The position numbers and the translations under genes were made by a program. The notes under the pieces were generated by a model that saw nothing but the letters and a program-made list of their open reading frames with translations, was not told the origin of the DNA and did not search any database. A DNA stretch of 64,000 bases from the NCBI GenBank assembly GCA_036924085.1, contig JAVGWX010000011.1, positions 35,152,386-35,216,385 of the forward strand. Direction: 5' to 3'. This document shows positions 21,799 through 33,092 of the stretch, piece by piece (the first letter of the stretch is position 1; each line of letters opens with the position of its first letter). This DNA comes from Ariolimax columbianus (taxonomy: Eukaryota; Mollusca; Gastropoda; Stylommatophora; Arionidae).

Positions 21799-21899
21799 CT
21801 GTCTTTCTTTGTTTGTGAGTTTCTCCAGGAAATGTCTGAGAAAGAGGATTGGATCATCCACAATGCAGTCCCAGATCACCTTGTATGCTACCTCAGCGA
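21799..21899 (-). CDS. UNC80: UNC80 exon 10 of window, 33 codons
   Basis: This 101-nt exon has acceptor GATTGTTCCAG and donor GTATAC. It encodes AEVAYKVIWDCIVDDPILFL then RHFLEKLTNKERQ. It continues directly from ADGVS(V) of the exon at 26251-26385 and into EELIFLLRKL of the exon at 20237-20323, with correct phase at both joints. The pattern is that of paired solenoid helices. Confidence 0.9.
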
Positions 21900-22031
21900 C
21901 TGGAACAATCATGATAAAATGCTCAAATTCACACAAAATCAGTTGAACACAAAGATCTGCTTAGCAATACTGTTATGCCAACAAAAACTTACCATCAAAC
22001 AGAGGGCCTTTGCGAAGAAACTGCTAAGTTC

Positions 22032-22262
22032 TCTTAACAACGTCTTTATACTGGTATAGAAGACTGCAGAGTCTGTATACAACCAGTTTCTTATACATTC
22101 ACTTGACCTAAGAATAACTATGCACATCCAATCTATTCTTGAATGCATTAATTGACCGTGCCTCCACTATTTCATGTGGCAATGCATTCCAAGCATTCAC
22201 CATTAGCTGAGTAAAAAATATTTCCTGTTATCTTATCATTTGCTCTCAAATAAATTAATCTG
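22032..22262 (-). mobile_element. LINE-A short 3' end
   Basis: This is about 230 bp with AACGTCTTTATACTGGTATA at its low-coordinate (3') end, followed by the conserved TATGCACATCCAATCTATTC block and the ATTCCAAGCATTCACC block. It is 5'-truncated in minus orientation. Confidence 0.8.
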
Positions 22263-22264
22263 GG

Positions 22265-22955
22265 GAGGAGCAGCATAGCAAAGTGGTTCTAAACAGTTCA
22301 TTTTTTTGCAAGGTTATAGTATGCAACAAGGTTATGTGTCAGGGAGCAGAGGAGTTAGGTTCAGCAGCTTATTCTCTGGAGCTAAAATTAGTTGGGACAA
22401 GGATAGAATATATCATTCAGACAGGAACAGTTCAGTTAGAGTTCACTCTCTCATTGTCTCCGGGTTATCTAGACCCGTGTGTCTTGAAGAATGCTGAGCT
22501 AAAAATGGTGGGGGTTCTAGGTCAGCCCATTTGGTTGTAATATCTGGAGTCCAGAGTGCGGGTAGAGGCGTTAGGCGAAATATAATCTGATGTCAGGCTG
22601 TCACATTTAAAATGACAAGGTGACAAGTAGACAGGGCAGTCAATAGGATTCCAAAGGGAAGTAGCTGGATTAAGATTTACCCTCTATCCAATCAACGGGG
22701 AAGGAGCAGAGTACCTTGTGACCAGTGTTATCTTTATTTAGGAGGAGCTAAAAAGGCAATAAAAGTCAACGAACTAAAGACAGAGAACTGAGAGCCAGGC
22801 TGAGAGTTATCCCACTGTACATCAGGGTCAATTGCACTACTGCTCATTGGTGCAAATGGTGAACTTCCTGTAAAAATGAAACAAAAAATCTGTTCACTTC
22901 GAGTGAGAAGGTTTGTCTGTACAAAAATAAATCTGACGAACCCAATGTCGGTTTG
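22265..22955. other. Unassigned intronic sequence
   Basis: Moderate-GC sequence between a LINE-A tail and the 42-bp minisatellite. It contains purine-rich runs; no gene or known repeat recognised. Confidence 0.35.
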
Positions 22956-22959
22956 AAAA

Positions 22960-23992
22960 CGAGTTAAAAGAACCCTGGGATACTATCCCACATCTGGTAC
23001 AAAAAGGGTCAAGAGAACCCTGGGATACTATACCACGTGTTCAAAATAGGGCAAGGAGAACCCTGGGATACTATACCACCTGTTCAAATTGGGCCAAGAG
23101 AACGCTGAGATACTATCCCCCATCTGGTACGAAAAGGGTCAAGAGAACCCTGGGATACTATACCATGTGTTCAAATAGGGTCAGGAGAACTCTGAGATAC
23201 TATACCACACGTTCAAATAGGGTCAGGAGAACCCTGGGATACTATCCCATATCTGGTACAAAAATGGTCAGGTGAACCCTGGGATACTATACCACGTGTT
23301 CAAATAGGGTCAGGAGAACCCTGGGATACTATCCCATATCTGGTACAAAAATGGTCAGGTGAACCCTGGGATACTATACCACGTGTTCAAATAGGGTCAG
23401 GAGAGCCCTGGGATACTATCCCACAGCTGGTACAAAAAGGGTCAGTTGAAACCTGGGATACTATACCACGTGTTCAAATAGGGTCAGGAGAGCCCTGGGA
23501 TACTATCCCACATCTGGTACAAAAAGGGCCAGGTGAACCCTGGGATACTATACCAGGTGTTCAAATAGGGTCAGGAGAGCCCTGGGATACTATCCCACAT
23601 CTGGTACAAAAAGGGCCAGGTGAACCCTGGGATACTATACCAGGTGTTCAAATAGGGTCAGGAGAGCCCTGGGATACTATACCACGTGTTCAAATAGGGT
23701 CAGGAGAACCCTGGGATACTATACCACGTGTTCAAATAGGGTCAGGAGAACCCTGGGATACTATACCACGTGTTCAAATAGGGTCAGGAGAACCCTGGGA
23801 TACTATACCACGTGTTCAAATAGGGTCAGGAGAACCCTGGGATACTATACCACGTGTTCAAATAGGGTCAGGAGAGCCCTGGGATACTATACCACGTGTT
23901 CAAATAGGGTCAGGAGAGCCCTGGGATACTATCCCACATCTGGTATGAAAAGGGTCAGGTGAACCCTGGGATGCTATCCCACGTCTTGCTCG
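22960..23992 (+). repeat. 42-bp minisatellite, about 24 units
   Basis: The unit is ACCACGTGTTCAAATAGGGT CAGGAGAACCCTGGGATACT AT. A variant unit has CCCACATCTGGTACAAAAAG. The two types alternate on the left, and the right part (about 23640-23900) is a nearly uniform run of the CACGTG type. CTGGGATACTATCCCA is itself palindromic. Confidence 0.92.
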
Positions 23993-24904
23993 GAAGAAGG
24001 AAATCCAAGAATCCTTAGAGAACACAATTTCCCAGATCGGGTGTAAATCTGGCACTGGAAGGACACGTTCCAAACGTTTCGGAATTATTTTTTGTCCAAG
24101 AGTGAATTGTATCTTAAGCCTCCTCCGGGAGCTCATTCTAACCTATGTGATAAGATTTTATTTTGTTTTACAGCATAGTTCAATCAACCAGAGAGCGGCA
24201 GATTCATCATAACACCGACGGTCTGGACGAAAAGTCAGAGACAACGAGTTAGCTAGTTAGCCATTAAATTGTAATTCAAGATTTGTATAGATAAAGTTTA
24301 GTCATGACCCTTTGATATTTACTGACTTACTTTCTATGTCATACATTATGTTTTCAAAGTTTGCCACGTGAATTGCCTTGTTGTTCTCCCTCAACATGTC
24401 ATCCATATTGCATGTTTCCTGAAGGTTTAGGCAGATCATCAGGTGGTCTGGATCTTTGATATTGATTGAAATCAGCTGGAGGGATGTTTTACGATACATG
24501 ATGCTTTGGTAGTAAAGGATTGGTCCACTGAAAAGTCATTTCTGGGGACACCTGATTGCTGTGTTAATTACAATCTACTTAGAGGCTCCTTTTGTGTAAC
24601 TCCTGAGTGACATTTCCTGAAATTGGCTTGAACACCTATAGGTCTTTCTATGGTGCAGTGATGATAGGTCTGCATAACATGAGATGTGATCTTTTTCCTT
24701 CATTAGATTGGAAGACATACTTTCTTCAGCACTGCTTGGCCTCCCTTAACTCCTGAAAACAACTGTGTCAACTACAACATTCGATGGACAAAGTCACAAA
24801 CTTGACCCCTTTGCAGTAAGGGACATGTGCACTAACCACTAAGACAATTATATGACCAACTCAAGAGGAGACTATAATTACATATATGGAGTAGCTTTAA
24901 AATT

Positions 24905-25110
24905 TGTTTACTCTTTTGTGGGCCCTAAAAATGGCGTTAAGTGGAGGGTTTAGTAGCTTTCCTCACATCCCAATGAAGGTGGACCATGGTCCTCCAGGTG
25001 GTTGTGCAATGCTTGGCCTCATTCGCGTGACGCTCACTTAACGTCCTTTTTAGGGAGCAAAAAAGAGTAACCCTACTCATTGTAGGCATTCATCAACAAC
25101 AACAATCCTC
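24905..25110 (-). repeat. Dispersed repeat R8-related copy
   Basis: It contains the CACAAAAGAGTAAACAAATTT-type edge and GGTCCACCTTCATTGGGATG on the reverse strand. A plus-oriented GGAGCAAAAAAGAGTAACCC end at about 25053 suggests two overlapping or inverted partial copies. Confidence 0.5.
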
Positions 25111-25119
25111 ATGACGTTG

Positions 25120-26175
25120 GTTGCGCTGCACAGTGATCTGCGCCCCGGAGACAACAACAAAACAACCAGAATATGTGCGGATAGTTCTGGAAGTGCAGGG
25201 AACTGAAACTGGTTACACAGACATGCTGAAACGTTGCTATGAAGTATGCACCACCATCATTCGTCCATTCATCACATGAACTATAACTATCATGACAGAA
25301 AAAGATGTGCCACAAAGTGATCCCATTTTGCCCAATCTATTCTCTGCATGCTGGAGTCGACGATGACACATTGCAACTGGGGTGAGTATGGCATCGACAT
25401 AGATGGCTGATTACTCAATCATCTAAGATCTCATCATCATAGAGATACTCACTGAATCAACACATACCTAGAAGATGAGGAATATATCTACCTCAGCTGT
25501 CTCCTCAACATAAAAAATAACCTGAAACCTGAGATTACCATGTGCGGACAAGAGGGCTAGATCACCTTCAACTCGAAAAGACAAAAAAAGAAGGCAAAAA
25601 AGATACCACACTATGAGCAGACCAATTCGATTCAGTGGTCCTACTAGTGCTATGCTATGGAAGTGTTGAATCTTGTCTGACAAAAGCCATTGAAAATTAG
25701 CTAAGGACAATACATGCCTCGCTTAACTTAACGTCTTTATACTGGTTTAGAAGACTCTGAAGAGTCTGTATACAACCAGTTTCATTTACATTACCTTGCT
25801 CTAAACGCTATGTGCATCCAATTTATTCTTAAATGCATTAACTGTCCCTGCCTCCACTTAAGCAACAGCACCAGATGGGCTTACACAACAGTGACATCCA
25901 GGCAATGTCACACATCAAGGATAACTTACAGCATGCCAACAACTCCAGGCACTGCTGGGCTGGTCATGTAGTCAGAAGGAAAGATGAACACTGCAGCACA
26001 GCAACCACTCTGTAGTACCGGCATAGCAAAACTTCTTTATGAGCTGGGACCAGCTCAAGACCAAAAAAATGCAGTAATACTCTACCCTAGCCCGCTAAGC
26101 AGAGAAATGCATGCACCTACCAGCTACCATCAACTCGCACAACAGTTCGGGCAACCACCCTAGTAGAAGTACAGG
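25120..26175 (+). mobile_element. RTE-like LINE, split by LINE-A
   Basis: Plus-strand frames contain LLNHLRS, YLSCLLNIKNNLKPEITMCG, and, after the LINE-A insertion at 25722-25862, HCWAGHVVRRKDEHC and a typical basic C-terminal region. Many stops are present. The YADD motif is degraded. Confidence 0.65.
25722..25862 (-). mobile_element. LINE-A short 3' end inserted in RTE-like LINE
   Basis: This is about 140 bp of LINE-A 3' end (CTTAACTTAACGTCTTTATA at about 25721 onward, to TGTCCCTGCCTCCACTT). The RTE-like sequence on either side continues in the same orientation, so this is a nested and strongly 5'-truncated insertion. Confidence 0.78.
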
Positions 26176-26250
26176 TCAACTAAGACTACATTCAACCTCC
26201 TTTTATATGCCAAATAAGTGTCAGTAAAATTAACATTTTATGAAGCCAAC

Positions 26251-26385
26251 CTGAAACTCCATCAGCGTTGACATCATGATCATCGAGCAAGTGAAGAACC
26301 GGCAGAACAGCTGCACATATGCATGATGGGAAGACAGACTGAGCCATTTGGAGGTGGTGGGCATGTTCAAGCCTATCCTCATCTC
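26251..26385 (-). CDS. UNC80: UNC80 exon 9 of window, 44 codons
   Basis: This 135-nt exon has acceptor GGCATTTTCAACAG and donor GTTGGC. The peptide starts DEDRLEHAHHLQMAQSVFP and continues SCICAAVLPVLHLLDDHDVN, ending ADGVS. It is a strongly helical segment with conserved-looking small residues. The first GA completes a Gly codon with the G of the previous exon. The terminal G completes Val with TC of the next exon. Confidence 0.9.
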
Positions 26386-26869
26386 CTGTTGAAAATGCCA
26401 GTCCATCAGGGAGAATACATGTGACAAATGGCCAGTATTTAATAAGCAGAGAATATTGTATGCTGGTATGTGTATTTAAAAATGAGACATGTGGCACTTG
26501 TTTAAATAATGGATAAGATTGGTAACAACAAGCACAAGTTCTTGAATGAATTGAAAATATTGCAAGAAAGGGAAAACATCTTTCATATTCAATCATTATT
26601 GCGATTTGAAATTGAACTACTATCATCATTTTTATTCGTTCATCTCAATATTAGTAATGGCTGAAATATAAATTTACTTAAAAATAAACATGAATTACAT
26701 ATTTATTCCTGAATGAATGTTACAAACTGCACTTAGCAGTCTTTCTATATCTTTCTTACCACTCTTCACAAATACTTCCACACGTAGAAACATGCTGCAG
26801 ATTTGAGTTCTATTATAGAGCAGAGCAAGGCCAGTGCTTGCAGATTACCATGCAGATACTAATACACAG

Positions 26870-27570
26870 GTGAGCAGATTTATTTATATTTTATTGTTAC
26901 TACTGTTATTATTATTACTGGTGAAAGTACTAGACAGAAATAGTGCAGGTCATGCTCCAAGTGTTACAGCGTCTTAGAGAATGTCAATTTAACAGCCTCG
27001 TTATGCCAGCTAAACAGTCAATTGCAGATCTAATGAAATGATTAAAAATAAAATAACTCAATCCAAAATGCAATATTAAAAATAATACATGTTTTATTTT
27101 ATTGAATGGTAAATTGTCAGCACGATAGAGCACATGAACATTTATTATTACTTACAGTCCAGTAAAATGATATTTCTTTATTGTCTCAATGTCAGGGTCA
27201 TACAGAGTGGCAATTATGTTATCAGTGTCTTAAAGCACCTCAGCTCAATCCAAAATGCAACATCATAAGTAAGGAATTTATTTTATTTATTAGATTTGTA
27301 ATTTCATTAAAATACAGCACATTGACACGTACTTTTAGTTCCTTCAAACTATTTTCCTGTTTATTTAAATGCTGATACAATAACATCATTTATGATCAAT
27401 ATGTTACACATGTATTAAAGCATTCTACTCTTAATACAAAATGCAACAATTAAATAGATAACTTGCTTTATTGGTTTATAATAACAATTTTCATCAGAAT
27501 ATAGGATAATTAACACATAGTATTACTTACAGCTCACTAAAGCTATATTCCTGTTTATTTAAATGCGGAG
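26870..27570 (+). repeat. Diverged tandem repeat, about 186-bp unit
   Basis: CTCAATCCAAAATGCAATAT at 27058, CTCAATCCAAAATGCAACAT at 27243 and CTTAATACAAAATGCAACAA at about 27430 mark three units. Each has a later TTACTTACAG..CA-type block and TTCCTGTTTATTTAAATGC. The units are old and AT-rich. Confidence 0.65.
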
Positions 27571-27831
27571 GTTATATCAGAGAGCAAATATGTGTTTAAA
27601 ATGAGAAGAATGCAAAGAGCATTAATATCAAGTGTCAATGGTCTATGTTTGTAAATGTAGGGTATATTACTGGGACACATTTCTATCAAGTTGTTTCGTT
27701 TCAATAGTAAATTGGTTAACTGCAAACCCTTGGCATTAAAGTATTTGCAGATTCAATTGTACAAGCTGAAACAAAACTGCCCTTCAGCAACAGAAAATAC
27801 AACAGGCATGACAGAAACACCATTTTACTAC

Positions 27832-27960
27832 CTTCAGCGGCCAGCCTGCCCCAGTGCAGACTGCCGTTTCGCCAGGACATGCTGCGGCTTTGATTATTGG
27901 CCCGATTGGTTGGGGCTAGTGACACACGTCGTGCCGCCAGTGTCAGCTCTTCTTGTACCA
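27832..27960 (-). CDS. UNC80: UNC80 phase-symmetric exon (possible cassette), 43 codons
   Basis: This 129-nt exon has phase 1 at both ends. The acceptor is ATGTCTGACAG and the donor is GTAGTA. It encodes VQEELTLAARRVSLAPTNR, then NNQSRSMSWRNG and HWGRLAAE. ARRVS and SRSMS match basic-X-X-Ser phosphorylation consensus sites of the PKA/CaMKII type. Inclusion or skipping both keep the frame between the exons at 35580-35766 and 26251-26385. The exon is GC-richer than its surroundings. The exon call rests on phase, splice sites and composition; alternative use is an inference. Confidence 0.68.
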
Positions 27961-29044
27961 CTGTCAGACATGTTCAAACAAGCAAACAATGGCACACACG
28001 TTACATAAGCTGAGAGAAACCCGCCCCGGCGAAAAGTAACAAGGAATGAGCACGCTCGGCGACCAGCCCAATCATGGACAACACAGATGTCTTCTACTTT
28101 TGCCTCTATTTCATATCAACTAAATCTAATCTACCTTTTCATTTAGTAAAAAGGCTTGTGGGGAGAGGCAATAAAAACGGTACAATTATTATCCAAAAAA
28201 AACTAGAAATATAAAACAATTTACAATTTTTACAAACAAAAAGATCCTGGTGCTTGTTAAATTGAGACTTTCCATAATTTTGTCAAACAATATGGCAAAG
28301 AAGACAAAGGTGTAACGTCCTGAAAGGGTAATTGCGCCTGCTTTTGTATGTGTAAAAATTGTCACTTTGCACCGGTGCGCGCTGTGAATGGTCATTCAAT
28401 GGTTAATAAAAGTGTCAGAGGTCACCACAGAGAGATGGGAAACAGAAGGCCACAGGGATGATGGATATTTTTACAATTGTGTATAAACTCCAATATGCCA
28501 TACACCATAAATGCTTTCTGAGAACTCAATTAACGATTGATTACAGCAGATTTCTATTTGACAAAACATTGCTAGTTATTTTTATATATACTGCATTGGC
28601 CCGAATATAGTACACTCTTACATATGGTATAATGCCGTAAAGCTTTAAAGGTGTTCTGCGTAGTCTTGAATATTTTATCTTAATCTGTAACAATAATCGA
28701 AGTAACAACTTAATGACTTGTATCGCTATTTGCATATCCATGTCCTAGGGTACACTTCTGGCAAGCTATGACAAAAACCTATGCAGTAATATACTGGCTG
28801 TTTTTTCTGGTGAAAGAATGTTAGGCTGTGCATTTTAGAATGATGTATTAATGAAGACTTACAAACAACAAAACTTAGAAATTGAAAATGATTGTAGTCA
28901 AGTGTGATACACACCATTACTGCTTGACATGAATATGGACAGTGAATATACAAGCTAGAAGAGAGAGTTTAGCCCTGGAAATGTGAATATATAGAAGAAC
29001 AGGGTGCATGCTGTGGACAAAAAAGAAAACAAGTAAGCATATTC

Positions 29045-29510
29045 TAGAGAAGAGTTAGAAAGAGAATTAATGAACTTAATTAGAATGAGACAGGGGTGGA
29101 AAAGAATTTATGAACTTACTTAGGGTCAGACAGTGATTGGAAAGAGAATTAATGAGCTTAATTAGAAGACAGGGGTCGGAAAGAGAATTAATTAACTTAA
29201 TTAGGGTCAGACAGATAGAATATTGTGGTTATATTTAAGAAATCTACCTGAAAACCAAACTGGCAAGTAAGATATTAAAGAGACAGACTACTTAGCTGAA
29301 AACGATACTGGAAACAAAGGTATTAAAGAGACAAACTACTTAGCTGAAAACCAAACTGGAAAGTAAGATATTAAAGAGACAGACTACTTAGCTGAAAACC
29401 AAACTGGAAAGAAAGATATTAAAGAGACAAACTACTTAGCTGAAAATCAAACTTGACAGAAAGGTATTAAAGAGACAGACTACTTAGCTGAAAATCAAAC
29501 TGGAAAGAAC
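29045..29510 (+). repeat. Two adjacent minisatellites, about 40-bp and 48-bp units
   Basis: 29045-29215 has about four units with GAGAATTAATGAACTTAATT. 29255-29510 has five units with AAAGAGACAGACTACTTAGC TGAAAACCAAACTGGAAAG. Confidence 0.85.
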
Positions 29511-29539
29511 TAATGTTAGTCTGGTAAAGAAATTAGGGA

Positions 29540-29640
29540 TCAAAAAGTGAAGGCAAACCCATTCTCAAAAATGCGGTGCTGAAATCGAATGTGTTGGGCC
29601 AAAAATCACAGATGTCGCAGCCTTGCTATAAACTACAACA
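29540..29640 (+). mobile_element. SINE-4 3' fragment
   Basis: AGGCAAACCCATTCTCAAAA and GTGTTGGGCCAAAAATCACA match the SINE-4 3' half. Confidence 0.6.
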
Positions 29641-29794
29641 TCACAAATGTCCTTTTCAGAACGAATGCCAAAGAGAAAGAATAACCTGGTCAGGATTTTT
29701 TCAAATTTGATAGAAAAACAGGTTGCACTAGCAGAGGCTGAGTACAACATTTCAGCACTCTAGGTTACGGGGAAGTTGGTGGTGGTTGTTGAAT

Positions 29795-30445
29795 ACCCGA
29801 CCTCGTTAAAGTCAAATTGTTAGAGTCAATAATCAAAGAAACCAGTATAATGCATTTAGACAAGTTTAATCTAATCAGAAATAGTCAGCATGGGTTTACT
29901 AGAGGGAGGTCGTGCTTAACAAATCTATTAGAATTCATGGAGGAGGTTACTAAAATGATAGATAAAGGGGAGCCAGTTGATGTTATTTATCTATATTTTG
30001 CAAAGGCCTTTGATAGAGTACCTCATCAAAGATTATTTCGAAAGTTAAAATCATATGGAATAGGTGGGGAAGTCGCCAAATGGCTTGACAATTGGTTAAC
30101 GGAAAGAAGGCAGAGGGTGGGCATAAATAAGGAGTACTCTGAGTGGTGTGAAGTAAAAAGTGGAGTGCAACAGGGCTCGATTTTGGGACCAATTTTGTTC
30201 TTGATATATATAAACGATTTGGATATTGATAGGGGATCCATGATTGCAAACTTTTCTGATGACACAAAACTAAGCAGTAGTGTCTCCTCTGAAGCAGAAG
30301 TGAATATATTGAGGTTGGATTTAGATAAAATTTGAGAATGGTCTTAAGCTGGCAAATGGAGTTTAATGTAGATAAATGTACAGTCATCCACATGGGTAGA
30401 TCCAATATACAACATAATTACAGAATGGGCGAGAACAATATTAGG
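29795..30445 (+). mobile_element. LINE-A internal fragment with FSDD
   Basis: This plus-strand fragment spans RT motifs from LESIIKE through QHGFTRGRSCLTNL, FDRVPHQRLFRKLKSYG and GVQQGSILGPILFLIYINDL. The catalytic motif reads FSDD where the other copies read FADD. The frame stops at DKI(stop)EW, the same site that is mutated in the 58-59 kb copy. It lacks both LINE ends. Its 3' side runs into another repeat at about 30445, so it was probably cut by a later insertion or deletion. Confidence 0.9.
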
Positions 30446-30736
30446 GGGTGGGGGCGCGGCGGCTTGGTCGGTATATTTTACCTGACCCTGGCTAACATGT
30501 CTGATCAGTATATTGTGCCTGATCAGAATTTAGTCTCCTCTCCCTGGGTAAGTTAGTTAAAATATGCGAAATAGAAGTCCATGCAAATGGACAACGGCCA
30601 TATCAGGTTAAATACAAGTTAATAAAAAAGATGTAAGATTGCACCGTCAAAGCAAGGGATAGAAGACATTGGATAACTTTTGTAGTATCTGACATTTGAT
30701 GGGGAGAAGGAAACCAATTTGATTTGACTTGTTAAT

Positions 30737-31690
30737 TAAAGAGGTGATCCAGTGGTCTCGAGATTAGGTGTTAGTCTTGAGATTAGGTGTTAGTGTTGAG
30801 ATTAGATGTTAGTCTTGAGATTAGGTGTTAGTCTTGAGATTAGGTGTTAGTCTCGAGATTAAGTGTTAGTCTTGAGATTAGGTGTTAGTCTCGAGATTTG
30901 GTGTTAGTCTTGAGATTAGGTGTTAGTCTCAAAATTAGGTGTTAGTCTTGAGATTAGGTGTTAGTCTCAAAATTAGGTGTTAGTCTCAAAATTAGGTGTT
31001 AGTCTTGAGATTAGGTGTTAGTCTTGAGATTAGGTATTAGTCTCGAGATTAGGTGTTAGTCTTGAGATTAGGTGTTAGTCTTGAGATTAGGTGTTAGTCT
31101 TGAGATTAGATGTTAGTCTCGAGATTAGGAGTTAGACTTGAGATTAGGTGTTAGTCTCAGGTGCTGGAGGTCACAGGTTCAAATCACGGTGGAGACTGGG
31201 ATTTTTTCATGTGGATCATCCAGTAAAAATGTCCCCTGATTTCTGAGTAGTGAGATCAGACACCTGTGTGCAGTGGTGCGCACGTTAAAAATTCCTTGGC
31301 AGTTGGAAATCGAAAAGAGTAGGCTTAAAGGCCGCTGCTCTAGCAAAATTAAAGTTAAAAATCTACTCAAATTATTCTAGGGATTCTCGTCCCACAGAAT
31401 ATGTCACAAAAAGGGGACTGTGTGGCTATAACATCAGGTTTTGGTTATGTGATTAGTGGAGTAGCATAGATGACGCCTGACAGGCTTCAGGTCTACCTTG
31501 CTCTACTTTACGCTTCCACCATCACCAGATCCAAAAATAGGCAATCGTTTATTCCAGGGGCTACCAACCTAATGGTTGGTAACAGAAACTGGGATTGACC
31601 CAGCAAGTCACCAGCGGATTTTCGTCTGCCAAAAAATATGAAACAAAGGAGGTACCACCTCCCCACGACGTCTAATGACACAAGTGGACT
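30737..31690 (+). mobile_element. SINE-2 long form with expanded 19-bp head repeat
   Basis: It starts GTGATCCAGTGGTCTCGAGATT and, after about 22 copies of a 19-bp unit, resumes GGTGCTGGAGGTCACAGGTT CAAATCACGG. The long-form body follows: ATGTGGATCATCCAGTAAAA, a TATGTCACAAAAAGGGGACT module, and a final block with GGATTTTCGTCTGCC. The same body without the expansion is at 47948-48500. Confidence 0.82.
30755..31163 (+). repeat. 19-bp minisatellite inside SINE-2 head, about 22 units
   Basis: The unit is GTCTTGAGATTAGGTGTTA with CTCGAG and CTCAAA variants. It begins and ends precisely within the tRNA-like head of the surrounding SINE-2. Confidence 0.93.
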
Positions 31691-31899
31691 GATAGATATT
31701 AAATTTTTTTAAAACAACACTGCACTATATTTGAACCAAACAGTATTTCATCTCCGCTACAAATAATAATTGTGTCTCTAATGCATTCCCTGTTTTCAGA
31801 GGTTTGACGCAGTCTTATTTTGATAGCTATATCTAAGTAATACAGTACAGGAAGACAATATGGAGCGACAGATTTAACCTTCACATGAAATCATAACAT

Positions 31900-32195
31900 G
31901 AGATAATCAGCCTGATCTGGTCTGACCCTATAAGCAACAGGGGTGGAGGGAGGGGGAAATGGAGAGATTATAGATAACATTAAGAACCCCTCAAAAAGGT
32001 CGGACTATTCAATAGGTGAACTTGACCCTTGCGCTCATCCACAAGCAACATGTAAACACACAAACAAAACCTGTTTACATTCTTAAAGTCATACAGGCTT
32101 ACCTAAACACTCAAACACAGCAAAAATTCATGCTAATCATACTATTTATTTTCATTTGTCACTTTCAGGAATTTGCAAGGGTGATTTGATTGGCT
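31900..32195. other. Intron, nothing recognised
   Basis: AT-rich single-copy-looking sequence between SINE-2 long form and SINE-5. Confidence 0.35.
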
Positions 32196-32700
32196 GATCA
32201 AATCATGTGATTCTTGCTTACTGTGTGAGAAGTCCAGGATCCAGGGCTCAAATCCCAGACAAGCCCTAATTGTTTTTTTCCTTCTCATTTTTTTGTTTAA
32301 AATCTGGTCACTATATTCCATTTTATTATGCCGTCATTTTAGGATAACTTCAGCATAAAAAATTCAGTTGAACTCGGGGAAACAACCGCTGTTTGTTTAT
32401 TTTCCAGATTTACGTAACATTTTTTTCTAGTCAATAAAGCAAGAAAATTTTTGTATAAAACAAAACGTGTTTCTGTTTGCCTGCATAGTCAGAACAAGCC
32501 AACACTAGATACTTCCTTTGCAATCGGCATGGTGGTCTAGGGGTGTGATCCTAGTCTGGGTGCTAGAGGTCTGTGGTTCAAATCCTAGATGAGAACAATG
32601 ATTTTCTTTTCTTTCCAATTTTTGTTCAATATCTGACTTAAACTTTTTTCAATACATTCCATTTATGATGTCATTTTTAGGATTATCTCAGTAGTATAGA
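32195..32700 (+). mobile_element. SINE-5, two copies
   Basis: Two tRNA-like heads (about 32200-32270 and 32522-32600) are each followed by a T-rich body, with TTCCATTTTATTATGCCGTC at about 32317 and TTCCATTTATGATGTC at about 32657. The copies share AGGATAACTTCAGCATA/AGGATTATCTCAGTAGTA. They sit about 325 bp apart in the same orientation. Confidence 0.6.
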
Positions 32701-32919
32701 AAAAAAAAATTAATATACAACGATAACACGCATATTGTACTCTTCTGGTGGAAAATGGAGGAGCAGGTTGGTAGGGGAAACGATGTTGGGGAAGGAAGGG
32801 AGAGGAATAAAGAGATCAGCGGTTGGAGGGGGTGGGGTGGCGGGGGGGGGGGGAGGCCGTATTTACTTTCCCAGTTTATTCTGGTGCCCAATTTATTTAG
32901 GCTGGGTCAACCTGGAGCC

Positions 32920-33016
32920 GTTTTGCGATTTGAAAAAATCCAACACCAACTGGGTGTCAAACCAAGATTGTTCAGCTTGGAAGCCAGTGCATCAACCACT
33001 GTACTACCTCGGCTCT
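32920..33016 (-). mobile_element. SINE-3 head fragment
   Basis: The reverse complement reads CCGAGGTAGTACAGTGGTTG and ACACCCAGTTGGTGTTGGAT, equivalent to the 17143-17240 copy. Confidence 0.7.
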
Positions 33017-33092
33017 GCTTTGTCAATGTCCTGAGCCATTATTTTATTGAGAGGAAACTAGCTGTTGAAATTTGTAGGTACAAAATTATACC

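Noticed and set aside
21712..22059. A plus-strand 115-codon gene
   Set aside because: It is the shadow of the UNC80 exon at 21799-21899 continued into a LINE-A tail.
22960..23992. CRISPR-like repeat array
   Set aside because: Units are contiguous 42-bp tandem copies without unique spacers, and the genome is animal. The same applies to the 19-, 33- and 60-bp arrays.
27700..28020. A plus-strand 105-codon gene
   Set aside because: It lies opposite the minus-strand UNC80 exon at 27832-27960, which has splice sites and phase support.
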